Source: Acidobacteriaceae bacterium
GTDB taxonomy: Bacteria > Acidobacteriota > Terriglobia > Terriglobales > Acidobacteriaceae
Length of the DNA: 46,951 nucleotides
Direction: 5' to 3'
Assembly: GCA_030039035.1 (NCBI GenBank)
Contig: JASHQQ010000151.1
Location: 1 to 46,951 of the forward strand
Within the stretch, counting starts at the first letter, position 1. Each line of letters begins with the position of its first letter. A program made the translations under genes and the position numbers. The notes beneath the pieces were generated by a model that searched no databases, had not been told where the DNA came from, and saw only the letters and a list, made by a program, of their open reading frames with translations. This document shows positions 8,755-16,993 of the stretch, in pieces.

Positions 8755-9779
8755 AGACTTTCCACCCGCCATTCCGCGTCCCGCTGTTCCATTACTTCTC
8801 TTACCGCTGCCAAAACTCTCTCCGGCGCAATCGATCTCATGCATTCGTTGCGGGGGCAATCGGCGAAGGTTCGGCCGTCGTAACAAGGTCTGCACGGCAG
8901 CCGTTCGCCACCCCAGAGGGCAAGAGCGCCGGCGCGGCGCGGCAGGGCCTTGGAGGGAGCCGTCGGGCCAAACAGGCCGACGACTCCACAACCAACCAGG
9001 CCCGCGAGGTGTAATGATCCGGTGTCGTGGGTGACGACACAATGGCAGGAGTTATAAAACGCCAGTAACTCCGGCAGGTCCCACCTGGCCACATAGCTTT
9101 GGACCAGGAGGCGGTGGAAGTGCGGCTCGACCCAAAGATCGCCGGGCCCGCCAGTGAGAAAGACCTCGACACCCGCGTCGAGAAGGAGCCGGGCGAGGGC
9201 AACATAGGACTGCACAGGCCATCTTCGCTGCGGATCGTCGCGCAGGGAATTGCGCGCGCCGCCCGGAGCCAGCGCGACACGTATTGCGCCGTTGATCGGC
9301 ACAGGATTGGGCGGCAATTTGTCCGGTTGGGCCGGAGCGATGTTTTGCTCCCGGAATCCGTCCGCCTGCCCGCAAAGGATTCGCATAAACTCGGCGGAAT
9401 GGTGCCTCTCGGAAACGAGATGAAGCGGACGCAAACCTCGCTCGAGAAAGATGAACCGTCGGGCGCGAACCGGGAGAGTCAGCAACCGGTATCTGCGATC
9501 GTATTGAAGGATGGCGCAAAGATCGTATCGATTCTTCGTCAGTGAAAGCCATGTGACAAGGACCTCCCGGATCGCGGCGGCGTTGCGCTTTCCCAGAAGG
9601 AGATCATCGTCCAGAACAATCGGACGCACCCATGCGTAGCAGGAAAGCAATTGAGCGGCGGCTTTGCCGCAGAGCCAGTGAATCTGCGATCCGGAATCAT
9701 ATAACTGCCGCGCCGCGGGCAGCACGCTGGCCACGTCTCCAATGGCGCCGGGCTTGACGATGAGACTTATGCGGGCCAT
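8751..9779 (-). CDS. Glycosyltransferase family 9 (heptosyltransferase-like)
   Basis: 342 residues, starting MARISLIVKPGAIGDV, the GT9 N-terminal motif (usually KxxxxGDxxxxxP). The C-terminal half has HDTGSLHLAGLVGCGVVGLFGPTAPSKALP, which matches the GT9 signature around the donor-binding loop (TxDSGxxHLAxAxGxPxVxLFGpT). A late cysteine group (LPCRPCYDGRTFADCPRNECM) is also usual in this family. GT9 enzymes transfer heptose or other sugars from nucleotide donors onto lipid-linked cores in the cytoplasm. The start at 9779 overlaps the preceding GT9 gene by 13 bases, and the stop overlaps the ligase gene, so the three are translated as a unit. The sugar specificity is not readable. Confidence 0.9.
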   Translation of the reverse strand: MARISLIVKPGAIGDVASVLPAARQLYDSGSQIHWLCGKAAAQLLSCYAWVRPIVLDDDLLLGKRNAAAIREVLVTWLSLTKNRYDLCAILQYDRRYRLLTLPVRARRFIFLERGLRPLHLVSERHHSAEFMRILCGQADGFREQNIAPAQPDKLPPNPVPINGAIRVALAPGGARNSLRDDPQRRWPVQSYVALARLLLDAGVEVFLTGGPGDLWVEPHFHRLLVQSYVARWDLPELLAFYNSCHCVVTHDTGSLHLAGLVGCGVVGLFGPTAPSKALPRRAGALALWGGERLPCRPCYDGRTFADCPRNECMRSIAPERVLAAVREVMEQRDAEWRVESL

Positions 9780-11002
9780 GGCGTTCCTGCCGCGGGGCCT
9801 CCGGGATGAGGCATGGGGTTGACCGGCTCGACAGCGATCTCGCGGCGAGCATTCGGAACTTCGGCGCCGGAGCGGGGCGCCGGAGAGGAAGAAGGATTGG
9901 GGCGGGATACGCCAAGGAGCCGGTGTGCGGCTTCCATCGCCTGTGCGGGTGTTATCTTGCACATAACATCGATTGGGCGCCGCGGGTATTCAAAGCCCAG
10001 ATCGAGGAATCCACCGCTGCCGTCCGGAGGCGACAAGTTGGCTACCCTGGGCCCGAGTGCGCCCCAGCGGTGCACGGCGGTGGGACCATTCAGTGCAATG
10101 GTCGGAACGCCAAGGATGGCGCCAAGGTGCATGATGCCTGTGTTCACGCTCACCAGCAATTCGGCATGTGCCAGAACGCGAGCCACCTCGGTAATTCCGT
10201 CCCGCCCGATGAGCATGCGCGCGGGAATGCCCTGCTCGAGGAACATTTGAAAGAGCGAATCGCAACGAGGTTCGTCCGCAGGAGAGGCGGTAAGGAGAAA
10301 GACGCGACCGGGCGCCCTCAGCCTCTGGGCCAGCTCGACCCAGGCAGCAGCCGGCCATTCGCGCAATCGCGCGCGACTTCCGCTCGCCCAGGCATGAAAC
10401 ACGACGATCCGGCCGCAATGCGCGAGGATCCGGGGTGCTGCGCCAGGCGGAATCGACAGTCGCGGCGCCGAGGCCGACTGCGAACCCAGGGATTGCGTGA
10501 TGCGGCGAAGATTTTCGATCTCGTGGCAGTCGCCGCGATGAGGGACCGACCTGTCGTACCCGCGATGGCGATGCTGATGAGCCGTCTCGAATCCGATCGC
10601 AAAACCGGCGCCGGAGAGCAACGTGTAGATCGCCGTAATCCTCTGCCATGCTGTCAGATCCAGCATCAGATCCAGCCTGCGATTGCGGATCGCCCGGATC
10701 GCACGAAGCGGCTGCGCGACAGGAAACAATTCGATCGTGTCGAGGCACGGAAGCAGGTGCGCGGCCGCGGAGTTTGCATCCGTGACAAAAGCGATGAGTT
10801 TCGCCTCGGGATAAAGATTGCGAAGCTCCTGCACGGGACCCGATGCGAGGAGGGTGTCTCCCAGGGCGGGGTTGAACAGAATGCCGACGCGATCTGGCCG
10901 TTCGCAGTATCGGCCCCGCCGACCGAAGACGGCGAGCAAATTGAGCAGAGGTATTCCAAGGTAATAGTCAAGGAACCGGTTCAGTGAGCTGCCGCGCCTC
11001 AT
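9767..11002 (-). CDS. Glycosyltransferase family 9 protein, second copy
   Basis: 411 residues from the ATG at 11002; the longer frame to 11071 would run into the upstream cytochrome gene and is less likely. The N-terminal Rossmann half has VGILFNPALGDTLLASGPVQELRNLYPEA, and the C-terminal half has LLVSVNTGIMHLGAILGVPTIALNGPTAVHRWGALG, the GT9 donor-site signature with Asn-Thr-Gly in place of the common Asp-Ser-Gly. The extra 40-residue tail (SRPNPSSSPAPRSGAEVPN) is low-complexity and probably disordered. It is only 19 bases behind a cytochrome c gene, so the respiratory-looking genes and the glycan genes seem to share one transcript. Probably adds a sugar to a lipid-linked core; substrate unknown. 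Confidence 0.87.
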   Translation of the reverse strand: MRRGSSLNRFLDYYLGIPLLNLLAVFGRRGRYCERPDRVGILFNPALGDTLLASGPVQELRNLYPEAKLIAFVTDANSAAAHLLPCLDTIELFPVAQPLRAIRAIRNRRLDLMLDLTAWQRITAIYTLLSGAGFAIGFETAHQHRHRGYDRSVPHRGDCHEIENLRRITQSLGSQSASAPRLSIPPGAAPRILAHCGRIVVFHAWASGSRARLREWPAAAWVELAQRLRAPGRVFLLTASPADEPRCDSLFQMFLEQGIPARMLIGRDGITEVARVLAHAELLVSVNTGIMHLGAILGVPTIALNGPTAVHRWGALGPRVANLSPPDGSGGFLDLGFEYPRRPIDVMCKITPAQAMEAAHRLLGVSRPNPSSSPAPRSGAEVPNARREIAVEPVNPMPHPGGPAAGTPWPA

Positions 11003-11021
11003 GGAAGTTACCCGATGCTTC

Positions 11022-11543
11022 TTACGGACTCGCCGGTTTGTCGGAGGGGTCGCCGTATTCGTCTCCGCCATATGCCTTGGGATCGCCGAGGCTGCCTGCA
11101 GGCGGCAGATGCCGTATATAGATGACGATCTGCCATATCTCCTCCTCCCCCAGAATCCCCTTGGCGGCCGGCATCCCCGAGGGCGCGATGCCCGATTCGA
11201 TCACCCGCTTGAGTTGTCCGTCGGTATAGTCCTGGACCGAGCGCGAAGAAAGCAACGGAATCGGCGGATCGATGGAAGCCGCAAAAGGCACTCCGGTGTT
11301 CTGGCCGTCTCTCCCGTGGCAGGCCGCGCAGTAACTTCCGAAGGCCTGTTTTCCGGCTTCGATCGTCGCCGGCGTCGTTGGCAGCGGATTGCGGTCATGT
11401 TTTCCTCCGACCGTGAGATGATGTTTTGCCCAGGTTATGGTAAAAGTTGCAACTTTCCCAGGATGGCCGGCCCTGCAGGCCGGTATCCCGGGGACGGCAA
11501 AAAGGAGCAGCACTTTCGCGAGAGTGGCCGGTCGGACGCGCAA
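11022..11543 (-). CDS. Exported monohaem cytochrome c
   Basis: 173 residues from a TTG at 11543 that has GGAG eight bases upstream and gives a proper signal peptide (LAKVLLLFAVPGIPACRAG). The haem-attachment motif CAACH is at C72-C75-H76, and the likely axial methionine is M124 in APSGMPAAKG. The region between (KHHLTVGGKHDRNPLPTTPATIEAG) precedes a normal class I cytochrome c core. The longer frame to 11612 overlaps the CuA gene and was rejected. It starts 5 bases after the CuA protein gene ends, so the pair is likely an electron-transfer couple in the periplasm. The sequence IPAC before the mature part could be a poor lipobox. It is not an oxidase subunit by itself. Confidence 0.85.
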   Translation of the reverse strand: MRVRPATLAKVLLLFAVPGIPACRAGHPGKVATFTITWAKHHLTVGGKHDRNPLPTTPATIEAGKQAFGSYCAACHGRDGQNTGVPFAASIDPPIPLLSSRSVQDYTDGQLKRVIESGIAPSGMPAAKGILGEEEIWQIVIYIRHLPPAGSLGDPKAYGGDEYGDPSDKPASP

Positions 11544-11548
11544 AGAAG

Positions 11549-11926
11549 TTACTCCGTGACATGCAGGACAAAGGTCATTTTGCCGTGACCGCTGCCGCAG
11601 AAATGCCCGCAACGTCCTCCAAAGTCGCCGGTATTCTGCGGAGTGATCTGCACCTGGGCGGGATGGCCCCTGGCGATGGTCGTATTGATGCCGAGCGCTT
11701 CAATGAAAAGACTGTGAGTCACGTCGTCTGAAATCAGGTCGAGAGTTACCGTCTCGCCTTTCTTCACGGTGATCTCCGCCGGCACGAACTCGAAGCGGTG
11801 CGCATGAATCTCGATCGTGCGCTGCTGGGCGCGGACCGCCGGGGCCGAAAGAACCAAGGCAACGCCGATCGATGCAAGCGTGATGAAAAGCAGGTTTTTC
11901 AAACTTTTTCCTTTCTCAACTTCCAT
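11549..11926 (-). CDS. Stand-alone CuA-type cupredoxin (cytochrome c oxidase subunit II-like)
   Basis: 125 residues from the ATG at 11926. A TTG at 11902 with AAAGGA six bases upstream is an equally good start, and both give a signal peptide (LLFITLASIGVALVLSAPAVRA). The mature domain carries a full CuA ligand set: H71 (DVTHSLF), C106, C110, H114 and M117 in GGRCGHFCGSGHGKM. This is the binuclear copper site of cytochrome oxidase subunit II and N2O reductase. The usual subunit II transmembrane hairpin is absent, so the domain is soluble or anchored by its signal. No catalytic oxidase subunit is encoded nearby. With a cytochrome on either side it probably relays electrons in the periplasm. Confidence 0.85.
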   Translation of the reverse strand: MEVEKGKSLKNLLFITLASIGVALVLSAPAVRAQQRTIEIHAHRFEFVPAEITVKKGETVTLDLISDDVTHSLFIEALGINTTIARGHPAQVQITPQNTGDFGGRCGHFCGSGHGKMTFVLHVTE

Positions 11927-11991
11927 GGCCTTGACCGCATCCGGAGTTATGGTCACCCGATACACACCGGTGCGGCGCATCTTTGCGCATA

Positions 11992-12288
11992 TCATGGCGC
12001 CAGGTATTTGAGCAGTAACTGCTGTTCCTTCCGGCTGAGACGCGCGCGAACGCGCATGTGGTCGATGATGGTTCCGGTCACCCTGGGGTTCAGGACCATC
12101 GGCGGAATGTGGCAGCGCGAGCAATTCTGCTGAAAGATCCTTTCGCCCTCGACAGCGGGGTCAGGCCGGGTCTTCGGCCCTGCGGCCGAAGCCGGCACGG
12201 ATTGCCCAATGGCGGCCAGAAGCGCGGCGGAGCCAAGTCCGCAGGCGATGGGGAGAGCGAGCCAGTGAATCCGGTTGCCATATCTCAT
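11992..12288 (-). CDS. Small exported cytochrome c
   Basis: 98 residues from the ATG at 12288, which overlaps the stop of the preceding barrel gene (ATGA). A signal peptide (WLALPIACGLGSAALLAAIGQSVPASA) is followed by a minimal haem domain with CSRCH at C56-C59-H60. Possible distal methionines are M64 and M78. The mature chain is only about 63 residues, short for a class I cytochrome c. It ends in a charged helix, RLSRKEQQLLLKYLAP, typical of the C-terminal helix of the fold. It lies between the barrel gene and the CuA gene in one operon. The partner could be the CuA protein, judged only from gene order. Confidence 0.82.
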   Translation of the reverse strand: MRYGNRIHWLALPIACGLGSAALLAAIGQSVPASAAGPKTRPDPAVEGERIFQQNCSRCHIPPMVLNPRVTGTIIDHMRVRARLSRKEQQLLLKYLAP

Positions 12289-13451
12289 GATCGTTTTCCG
12301 GGCCATAACGGCCAGATGAAGCGGTAGGTAAAACCGAAGTTCCAGGTGTTGCTGTTCCCGTTGCTGCTGAACAACCGTCCGTAACTCGAGACCAGCTTCC
12401 AGTCGTCACGAAGGATATAGTTCACGCCGAATTCGGGGCGTTTTTCGTCCACATCCGACAACCCGTGTCCGCCGCCGTTTCGCACGAAGAACTGTTCCAT
12501 GCGGCCCACAAGCTGAAAACGGCGGAAGAACCGGGGCGCGAAGAAGAACTGTTGCGGGCTGTGCGCGCCCTCGATCCAGTAACCGTCGCCGTAATGATTG
12601 CGGTCGTATTCGGCTTTCAGGTTGATTTCAAATGACTGCGGCTGCCAGGTAAGATAGGCGGCCTCGTTGTTGATCTGATATCCCTCGAGAGACCGTTGAT
12701 AGGACAAACCGGTCTCGACGCGGGCCGCCGGAAAGAACATGCTGCCGTCGCCGCCGGCAGCGCGCTCCGCAGGCAACTGGTCGATCGAGCTGTGCGCGGA
12801 GAAATACGCTGAGTACTGGAAGTTCACCGACGGCTGGCTCGCCGCAACGCCGCGCAGCATGAGGCCATCGGCCGAGCCGTAGGGGTGGGTGCCAATGGCA
12901 TAGGTGAGGGGAACGTCCTGCAAATTGTGGATCCAGACGGGAGTCAGCCGCTCGCTGTAAAGCCCGAAGGGCAGGAGAAAGCGCCCGGCGACGCCCGTGA
13001 CATGGGAGTCGGCAAGCCAGTCCACCTGCGCGGATTCAATGGTCTTGAAAACCTCTCCGGTAAAGTCGCCGGATGTGCGATTGCGGCGTTGAAAAAAACC
13101 GGTGAAATCCACGTGCGACTCCAGCAGCAGGGATTTTCCCATGGGAACCAGCAACACGGGATTGATCTGGGGAGCCAGGCTTTGAACTCCGCCCGACGAG
13201 TTCTGGATATAGGCAAAGGCTCCGGAAAGGACGGGAACATATCCGGCCGAAGTCTGATCCGGCTTGCTGTCCTGCGCGAGATCCATTCGCGGTCCGGCGA
13301 AGACGAAACACAGCAGCGCCAGCGAAAAAAGAAACAGGCGGCTCGCACTGCGACCGGTTTCATTTGCGATGCGGCTGTCACGCATCAGGGGAGTCAATCC
13401 TGTTACTGCTCGCGTCACCTGGTCTCCTGTTTTTTCGATTCGGCCGTTCAT
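12285..13451 (-). CDS. Outer-membrane beta-barrel protein, first gene of the cytochrome/CuA operon
   Basis: Up to 388 residues. Start candidates are the ATG at 13451, a GTG at 13418 with AGGAG five bases upstream, and an ATG at 13385. All leave the signal segment LFLFSLALLCFVFAG intact, and the GTG looks best placed for a ribosome. The mature protein alternates aromatic and polar residues with many short strands (for example FQYSAYFSAHSSIDQL and NWNFGFTYRFIWPLW), as in porin-like barrels. No Pfam-style motif can be named. Phrases such as GRFLLPFGLYSERLTPVWIHN resemble barrels found with extracellular or periplasmic electron carriers, but this is weak. It is translationally coupled to the small cytochrome c, which suggests a conduit or pore serving that redox chain. 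Confidence 0.72.
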   Translation of the reverse strand: MNGRIEKTGDQVTRAVTGLTPLMRDSRIANETGRSASRLFLFSLALLCFVFAGPRMDLAQDSKPDQTSAGYVPVLSGAFAYIQNSSGGVQSLAPQINPVLLVPMGKSLLLESHVDFTGFFQRRNRTSGDFTGEVFKTIESAQVDWLADSHVTGVAGRFLLPFGLYSERLTPVWIHNLQDVPLTYAIGTHPYGSADGLMLRGVAASQPSVNFQYSAYFSAHSSIDQLPAERAAGGDGSMFFPAARVETGLSYQRSLEGYQINNEAAYLTWQPQSFEINLKAEYDRNHYGDGYWIEGAHSPQQFFFAPRFFRRFQLVGRMEQFFVRNGGGHGLSDVDEKRPEFGVNYILRDDWKLVSSYGRLFSSNGNSNTWNFGFTYRFIWPLWPGKRS

Positions 13452-13576
13452 CGGCGGGCGGCCAACTTATTGCGGCGTTTCCGATGCGGCATCCTTGAGT
13501 TACAAGACCCGGTCCATCTGTTCGCGAGTATAGAGACAGACCTGATTGCATCTGTAATAGTGGTGTCTGAAAGTTG

Positions 13577-14824
13577 TCATTGGTTTGTAACTTCTGCACA
13601 CAGGGCTTCCCTGCTTTCGCAATCGTCTTCCGTCCGGATGGCGAGCGCGTCGGATGGCACGGCAACATACCATTTGCAACCGTGGCGCGTCACGGGTCCG
13701 TTCAGAGCCTGTAACAGGTCACGGTGTTGCCGATGCAATTCCGAAGATGCCGCCTTGAGGCCACCCTTGTGCAGCACGGCCGCAAAATCCCCGCGGGACA
13801 ATGTTGCAAGGGAGTCGCTGGGCGTCTGTCCCGTATCCCGGACCACGAGAAGGTCCGCGGGGCCGCCCGAAGCGATGGACCCGTACTGCAGGGGAAGCCG
13901 CAGGAGCCTTGCCGCGCGAGTGGTCACCATGCGGTAAAGAAGGTCAGGAGGCAGGTCGTACATTGCGCGAGCGGCCTGAAGTTCGTCGAGCAGATCCCCC
14001 GCCGCGGAAATGGGAGAATCGCTTCCCAGCGCAATGGAAGGATAAGTCAGCAGCAGATGGCGCGGGAGTGTGCGGCCGAGAATGTGCAGGTTGGAGGTCG
14101 GGCACCAGACGATCCAGACTCCCGCGGCTTGCAACATGAGCCAATCGCGTCTCGGGATTCCGACGGCGTGGACAAAGACTGCGCGATCGTCGAGCCGGGC
14201 GCCGCGCTTGAACTTGGCCGCTTCGCGCCGGCATTTGGCATCCAGCCCTTCGGCGCAATGCACAATGAACGGCCAGTCGTCCGGAGTACCGGCATAGCGA
14301 TTCTTCCATTCCGGATCGTCCAGAGAATGCGCCCATCCAAAGGCGAGGTGAACAGTGAGCGGGATTGCAGGGTCGGACAGAAGCGGATGCGCCGCATCGT
14401 GATGGCAGACCGTGGTAGCGCCCGAGAGCAGGTTGTGAACAATGCCCCACCACAGCCGCGCGTCCTTGGGAATCTCAAGGAGAGCGCGCAACGGAGGCTC
14501 GTGCGGCCGATAGATGTCTTTGGCCCACTCGCGCCAACCCGGATAAGGTCCGCGACCCAGCCTGGGAAAGAGACCGAAGTGCAGGTGGTCGTGAACATTG
14601 ATCAGGCCGGGAAGGATCAGGTGATCCTTCAGGTCGATTCGATCGGCGGAGTCGACGATGCCCGCGGGCGGCTCGTCTCCCGGCAGGATGGCCTCGATCT
14701 TCCCGCCGCGAAGCAGAAGCACGGCGCGGAGCGCGTGGCCCGGATCGATGGCAACCCTGGCTCCGGAAAGGACAAGCGCGCGCGGCGCACTTGCGGAGAG
14801 CGGTGCCGCGGCTACCTGGCTCAT
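13577..14824 (-). CDS. Amidohydrolase-superfamily metal-dependent hydrolase
   Basis: 415 residues, starting at an ATG that overlaps the methyltransferase stop (ATGA). It has the amidohydrolase layout: a small N-terminal sandwich, then a barrel with HDHLHFG (H78 and H80), an IVHCAEG strand (H189, E192), FVHAVG (H219) and ALGSDSP (D269). This His-x-His plus His, His, Asp set is that of the TRZ/ATZ, cytosine/guanine-deaminase-like branch. Such enzymes remove amino or chloro groups or open amide rings. The gene is the last of the seven-gene radical SAM/methyltransferase operon, so it probably trims or hydrolyses an intermediate made there. The substrate is unknown. Its C-terminus (about 345-415) is longer than the barrel requires. 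Confidence 0.88.
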   Translation of the reverse strand: MSQVAAAPLSASAPRALVLSGARVAIDPGHALRAVLLLRGGKIEAILPGDEPPAGIVDSADRIDLKDHLILPGLINVHDHLHFGLFPRLGRGPYPGWREWAKDIYRPHEPPLRALLEIPKDARLWWGIVHNLLSGATTVCHHDAAHPLLSDPAIPLTVHLAFGWAHSLDDPEWKNRYAGTPDDWPFIVHCAEGLDAKCRREAAKFKRGARLDDRAVFVHAVGIPRRDWLMLQAAGVWIVWCPTSNLHILGRTLPRHLLLTYPSIALGSDSPISAAGDLLDELQAARAMYDLPPDLLYRMVTTRAARLLRLPLQYGSIASGGPADLLVVRDTGQTPSDSLATLSRGDFAAVLHKGGLKAASSELHRQHRDLLQALNGPVTRHGCKWYVAVPSDALAIRTEDDCESREALCAEVTNQ

Positions 14825-15525
14825 GCGCAGTCCCTTTGATAGCCGGCGATCAGCAACACCGGGAGATTTTCGACTGCCCCGTACAGGTCGGGGCGGCCGG
14901 CGCGCGAGAAAATCGTCAGTTCCTCCGGCCCAAAGCCCGCTTCCTTGAGATAGACCAGTTCGAACCCGGCCTGCTGCATGGCGCCATGCAGGCCGGATAT
15001 CCCGTAGGGGTGGGTCTGAATCTCGACCACGCTCCGCGACGAGCGAAAGGTTCTCTTCCAGCCATAACTCCTTGCGGCCGGATGGACATCGGTTATCAGG
15101 ACGAAGGCACTCTGCCTGCAGATTCTGGCCGCTTCTTCGGCGAACGCGGTCAGCCCGTCAAGATAGGAGAGAAGAAAGGAAGCCACAATCCAGTCGCAGC
15201 ACTGTGGCTGGAGCCGGGTATCGCGGCAATCCGCCTCCACCAGACGCACGCCTGCCGGAACCTTCTTCGCCGCGTATTCCAGCATCTCGCGAGAGAAATC
15301 GACGCCGACAATGGAGCGGGCGCCGATTCGCGCGAGCTCGACGATTGACCGACCCGTCCCGCAACCCAGATCGACAACATCGCATCCGCCGGCCAGCGGG
15401 AGCAGAGGCGCCAGCAGCCGCTCCTCGAGGGATAGCAACGGATTGGGGCTCGTATCGTACTCCGGCGCCCACAGCCGGTAGGCCTGTTGCGCGGGCAGCA
15501 GTGTCGGCGCCGGGCATTCGCTCAT
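14821..15525 (-). CDS. SAM-dependent class I methyltransferase
   Basis: 234 residues from the ATG at 15525, which overlaps the radical SAM stop (ATGA) and has AAGGCGGAAAG upstream. Motif I is VVDLGCGTGRS (about 50-60), followed by VGVDFSREML (motif II, acidic residue binding the ribose) and VEADCRD. The N-terminal AYRLWAPEYDTSPNPLL is typical of the UbiE/BioC-like Methyltransf_11 group, which often modifies small molecules. The C-terminal part ends in FSRAGRPDLYGAVENLPVLL. It is the sixth gene of the minus-strand operon. The longer frame to 15651 is read-through and was not used. Acceptor unknown. Confidence 0.9.
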   Translation of the reverse strand: MSECPAPTLLPAQQAYRLWAPEYDTSPNPLLSLEERLLAPLLPLAGGCDVVDLGCGTGRSIVELARIGARSIVGVDFSREMLEYAAKKVPAGVRLVEADCRDTRLQPQCCDWIVASFLLSYLDGLTAFAEEAARICRQSAFVLITDVHPAARSYGWKRTFRSSRSVVEIQTHPYGISGLHGAMQQAGFELVYLKEAGFGPEELTIFSRAGRPDLYGAVENLPVLLIAGYQRDCA

Positions 15526-16985
15526 ATGCTTTCCGCCTTGGGTCGGCGCAGCCGGATAAAGTCGTGCGCCAGTCGCAACTCGAAGGGGAAGAAATAAAAG
15601 CGCAGCGTATAACGCCACGCGCCCAGTAACTTGAGTAACTTCCGGCTCCATTGGGGAGCCTGGATGTCCTGCACCGTGGGCCAGCGGCAGGCGAGGACGG
15701 TCTCGAAGTTATCGATGAGCCGTCGAGTCGAGTTTTTCATCCATGGCATGGAAGGATTGACGCGGACAGTGAAGTCGAACCATTTCTTCGTGGCCCATTC
15801 CTCCGGCGTCGACGGGAAAGTTACCTTGTCGTCGACGTTGCCATACATGGTTTTGGGTTGCGGAACGGGAGTATAGTGCTGCAGGATAATCTCCGATGCC
15901 GGGTTCAGGCGCTTGATACGGCGAACAAAAGAGATGGTCTCGCAGGTATCGCGCTGAGGATCGCCGGGATTGCCGATAACGAATGAGAATTCCGGAACGA
16001 TTCCGGTCTCGGCCATGCGCACGGCAACCTCCAGCGTTTCATCCGTAGTTATCCCTTTATTCATCTCCTTCAGCACCCAGTCCGATCCGGATTCGGCGCC
16101 GAAGAAGATCATCGTGCAGCCGGCTTTGCGAATCGCATTGAGCGTGGCCATCGAGTAACGGGAGACGATGTCGATTCTCCCCTCGCACCACCAGCGCAGA
16201 CCCAGCGGCGCCAGCCTTTCCATCAGTTCGAAGGTGTGATCCTCGCGCATGAAGAAATTCATGTCGTAGAACTGAACGCCGTCCACGCCGTAGCTCTTCA
16301 CGAGGTGGCGCAGGATAGCCTCGGTGCGCGCGGGCGACTCCATCTTTTCGCGATTGCCGAAGGCGACGCCGATGGCGCAGAAGCGGCATTGGAAGGGACA
16401 GCCGATGCTGGCCTGGTGCGCCGCAGTCCGTTTGCCGAAATACGAAGGACGAAGATACCTGTCGACGTCCATGCGATGGAACGGGCTCCATGGAAATGCG
16501 TCCGGACCGAGCATCGCGCGTTCCGGGTTGTGGCAATGCGAGCCATCGTGCGACTTGTACGACAGACCCGCGATCGTGGAAAGATCGCGCTTGCCGCGAA
16601 GGGCGTCGATCAATTCCAGCAGGGTGACTTCGCCCTGGCCGCGAACTGCAAAATCGACGTAGGAAGCGTTCAGGGCGGCGTCCCGGTAGAGCGATGGAAA
16701 GTATCCGCCCCATACGATGGGAACCCGGGGAAACCCGGAACGGATGGTTCGGCAGGTGTGCATCGCCGAAACCATCTGCGGGCCCGGCATCACACTTACC
16801 GCGAGTAACTCGACACGATGGTTGCGGCAGAGCGCGCGAATTACCGCGTCGGGATCGGGTTCAAGATTTCCGTCGACGATTTCATAGGACTCGCGGCCCT
16901 CGAGCACGGCCGCCAGGGCCAGAACGGACAAGGGAAAGCGGCGGTTCTTCGGTTTGGTCAGCCGGGGATAGTACAGGACGATCAT
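15522..16985 (-). CDS. B12-binding-domain radical SAM protein (third of three)
   Basis: 487 residues from the ATG at 16985 (MIVLYYPRLTKPKNRRFPLS). The N-terminal 160 residues have the flavodoxin-like fold of cobalamin-binding domains: LSVLALAAVLEG, VDGN, and PIVWGGYFPSLYRD. The radical SAM core has the CxxxCxxC cluster at C196-C200-C203 (IGCPFQCRFC), binding a 4Fe-4S cluster and SAM. Further on are FYDMNFFM, IIFFGAESGSD and the glycine-rich FVIGNPGDP. A C-terminal extension of about 110 residues (KKWFDFTVRVNPSMPWM) is typical of the longer B12 radical SAM enzymes. These commonly methylate unactivated carbons or rearrange skeletons. It is 8 bases downstream of the zinc-ribbon methyltransferase. 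Substrate unknown. Confidence 0.92.
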   Translation of the reverse strand: MIVLYYPRLTKPKNRRFPLSVLALAAVLEGRESYEIVDGNLEPDPDAVIRALCRNHRVELLAVSVMPGPQMVSAMHTCRTIRSGFPRVPIVWGGYFPSLYRDAALNASYVDFAVRGQGEVTLLELIDALRGKRDLSTIAGLSYKSHDGSHCHNPERAMLGPDAFPWSPFHRMDVDRYLRPSYFGKRTAAHQASIGCPFQCRFCAIGVAFGNREKMESPARTEAILRHLVKSYGVDGVQFYDMNFFMREDHTFELMERLAPLGLRWWCEGRIDIVSRYSMATLNAIRKAGCTMIFFGAESGSDWVLKEMNKGITTDETLEVAVRMAETGIVPEFSFVIGNPGDPQRDTCETISFVRRIKRLNPASEIILQHYTPVPQPKTMYGNVDDKVTFPSTPEEWATKKWFDFTVRVNPSMPWMKNSTRRLIDNFETVLACRWPTVQDIQAPQWSRKLLKLLGAWRYTLRFYFFPFELRLAHDFIRLRRPKAESI

Positions 16986-16993
16986 CGTGTCAC

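Noticed and set aside
13527..13557. Promoter-like TATACT and TTACAG on the minus strand before the barrel gene
   Set aside because: Spacing of 19 bases is poor and such boxes arise by chance in this length.
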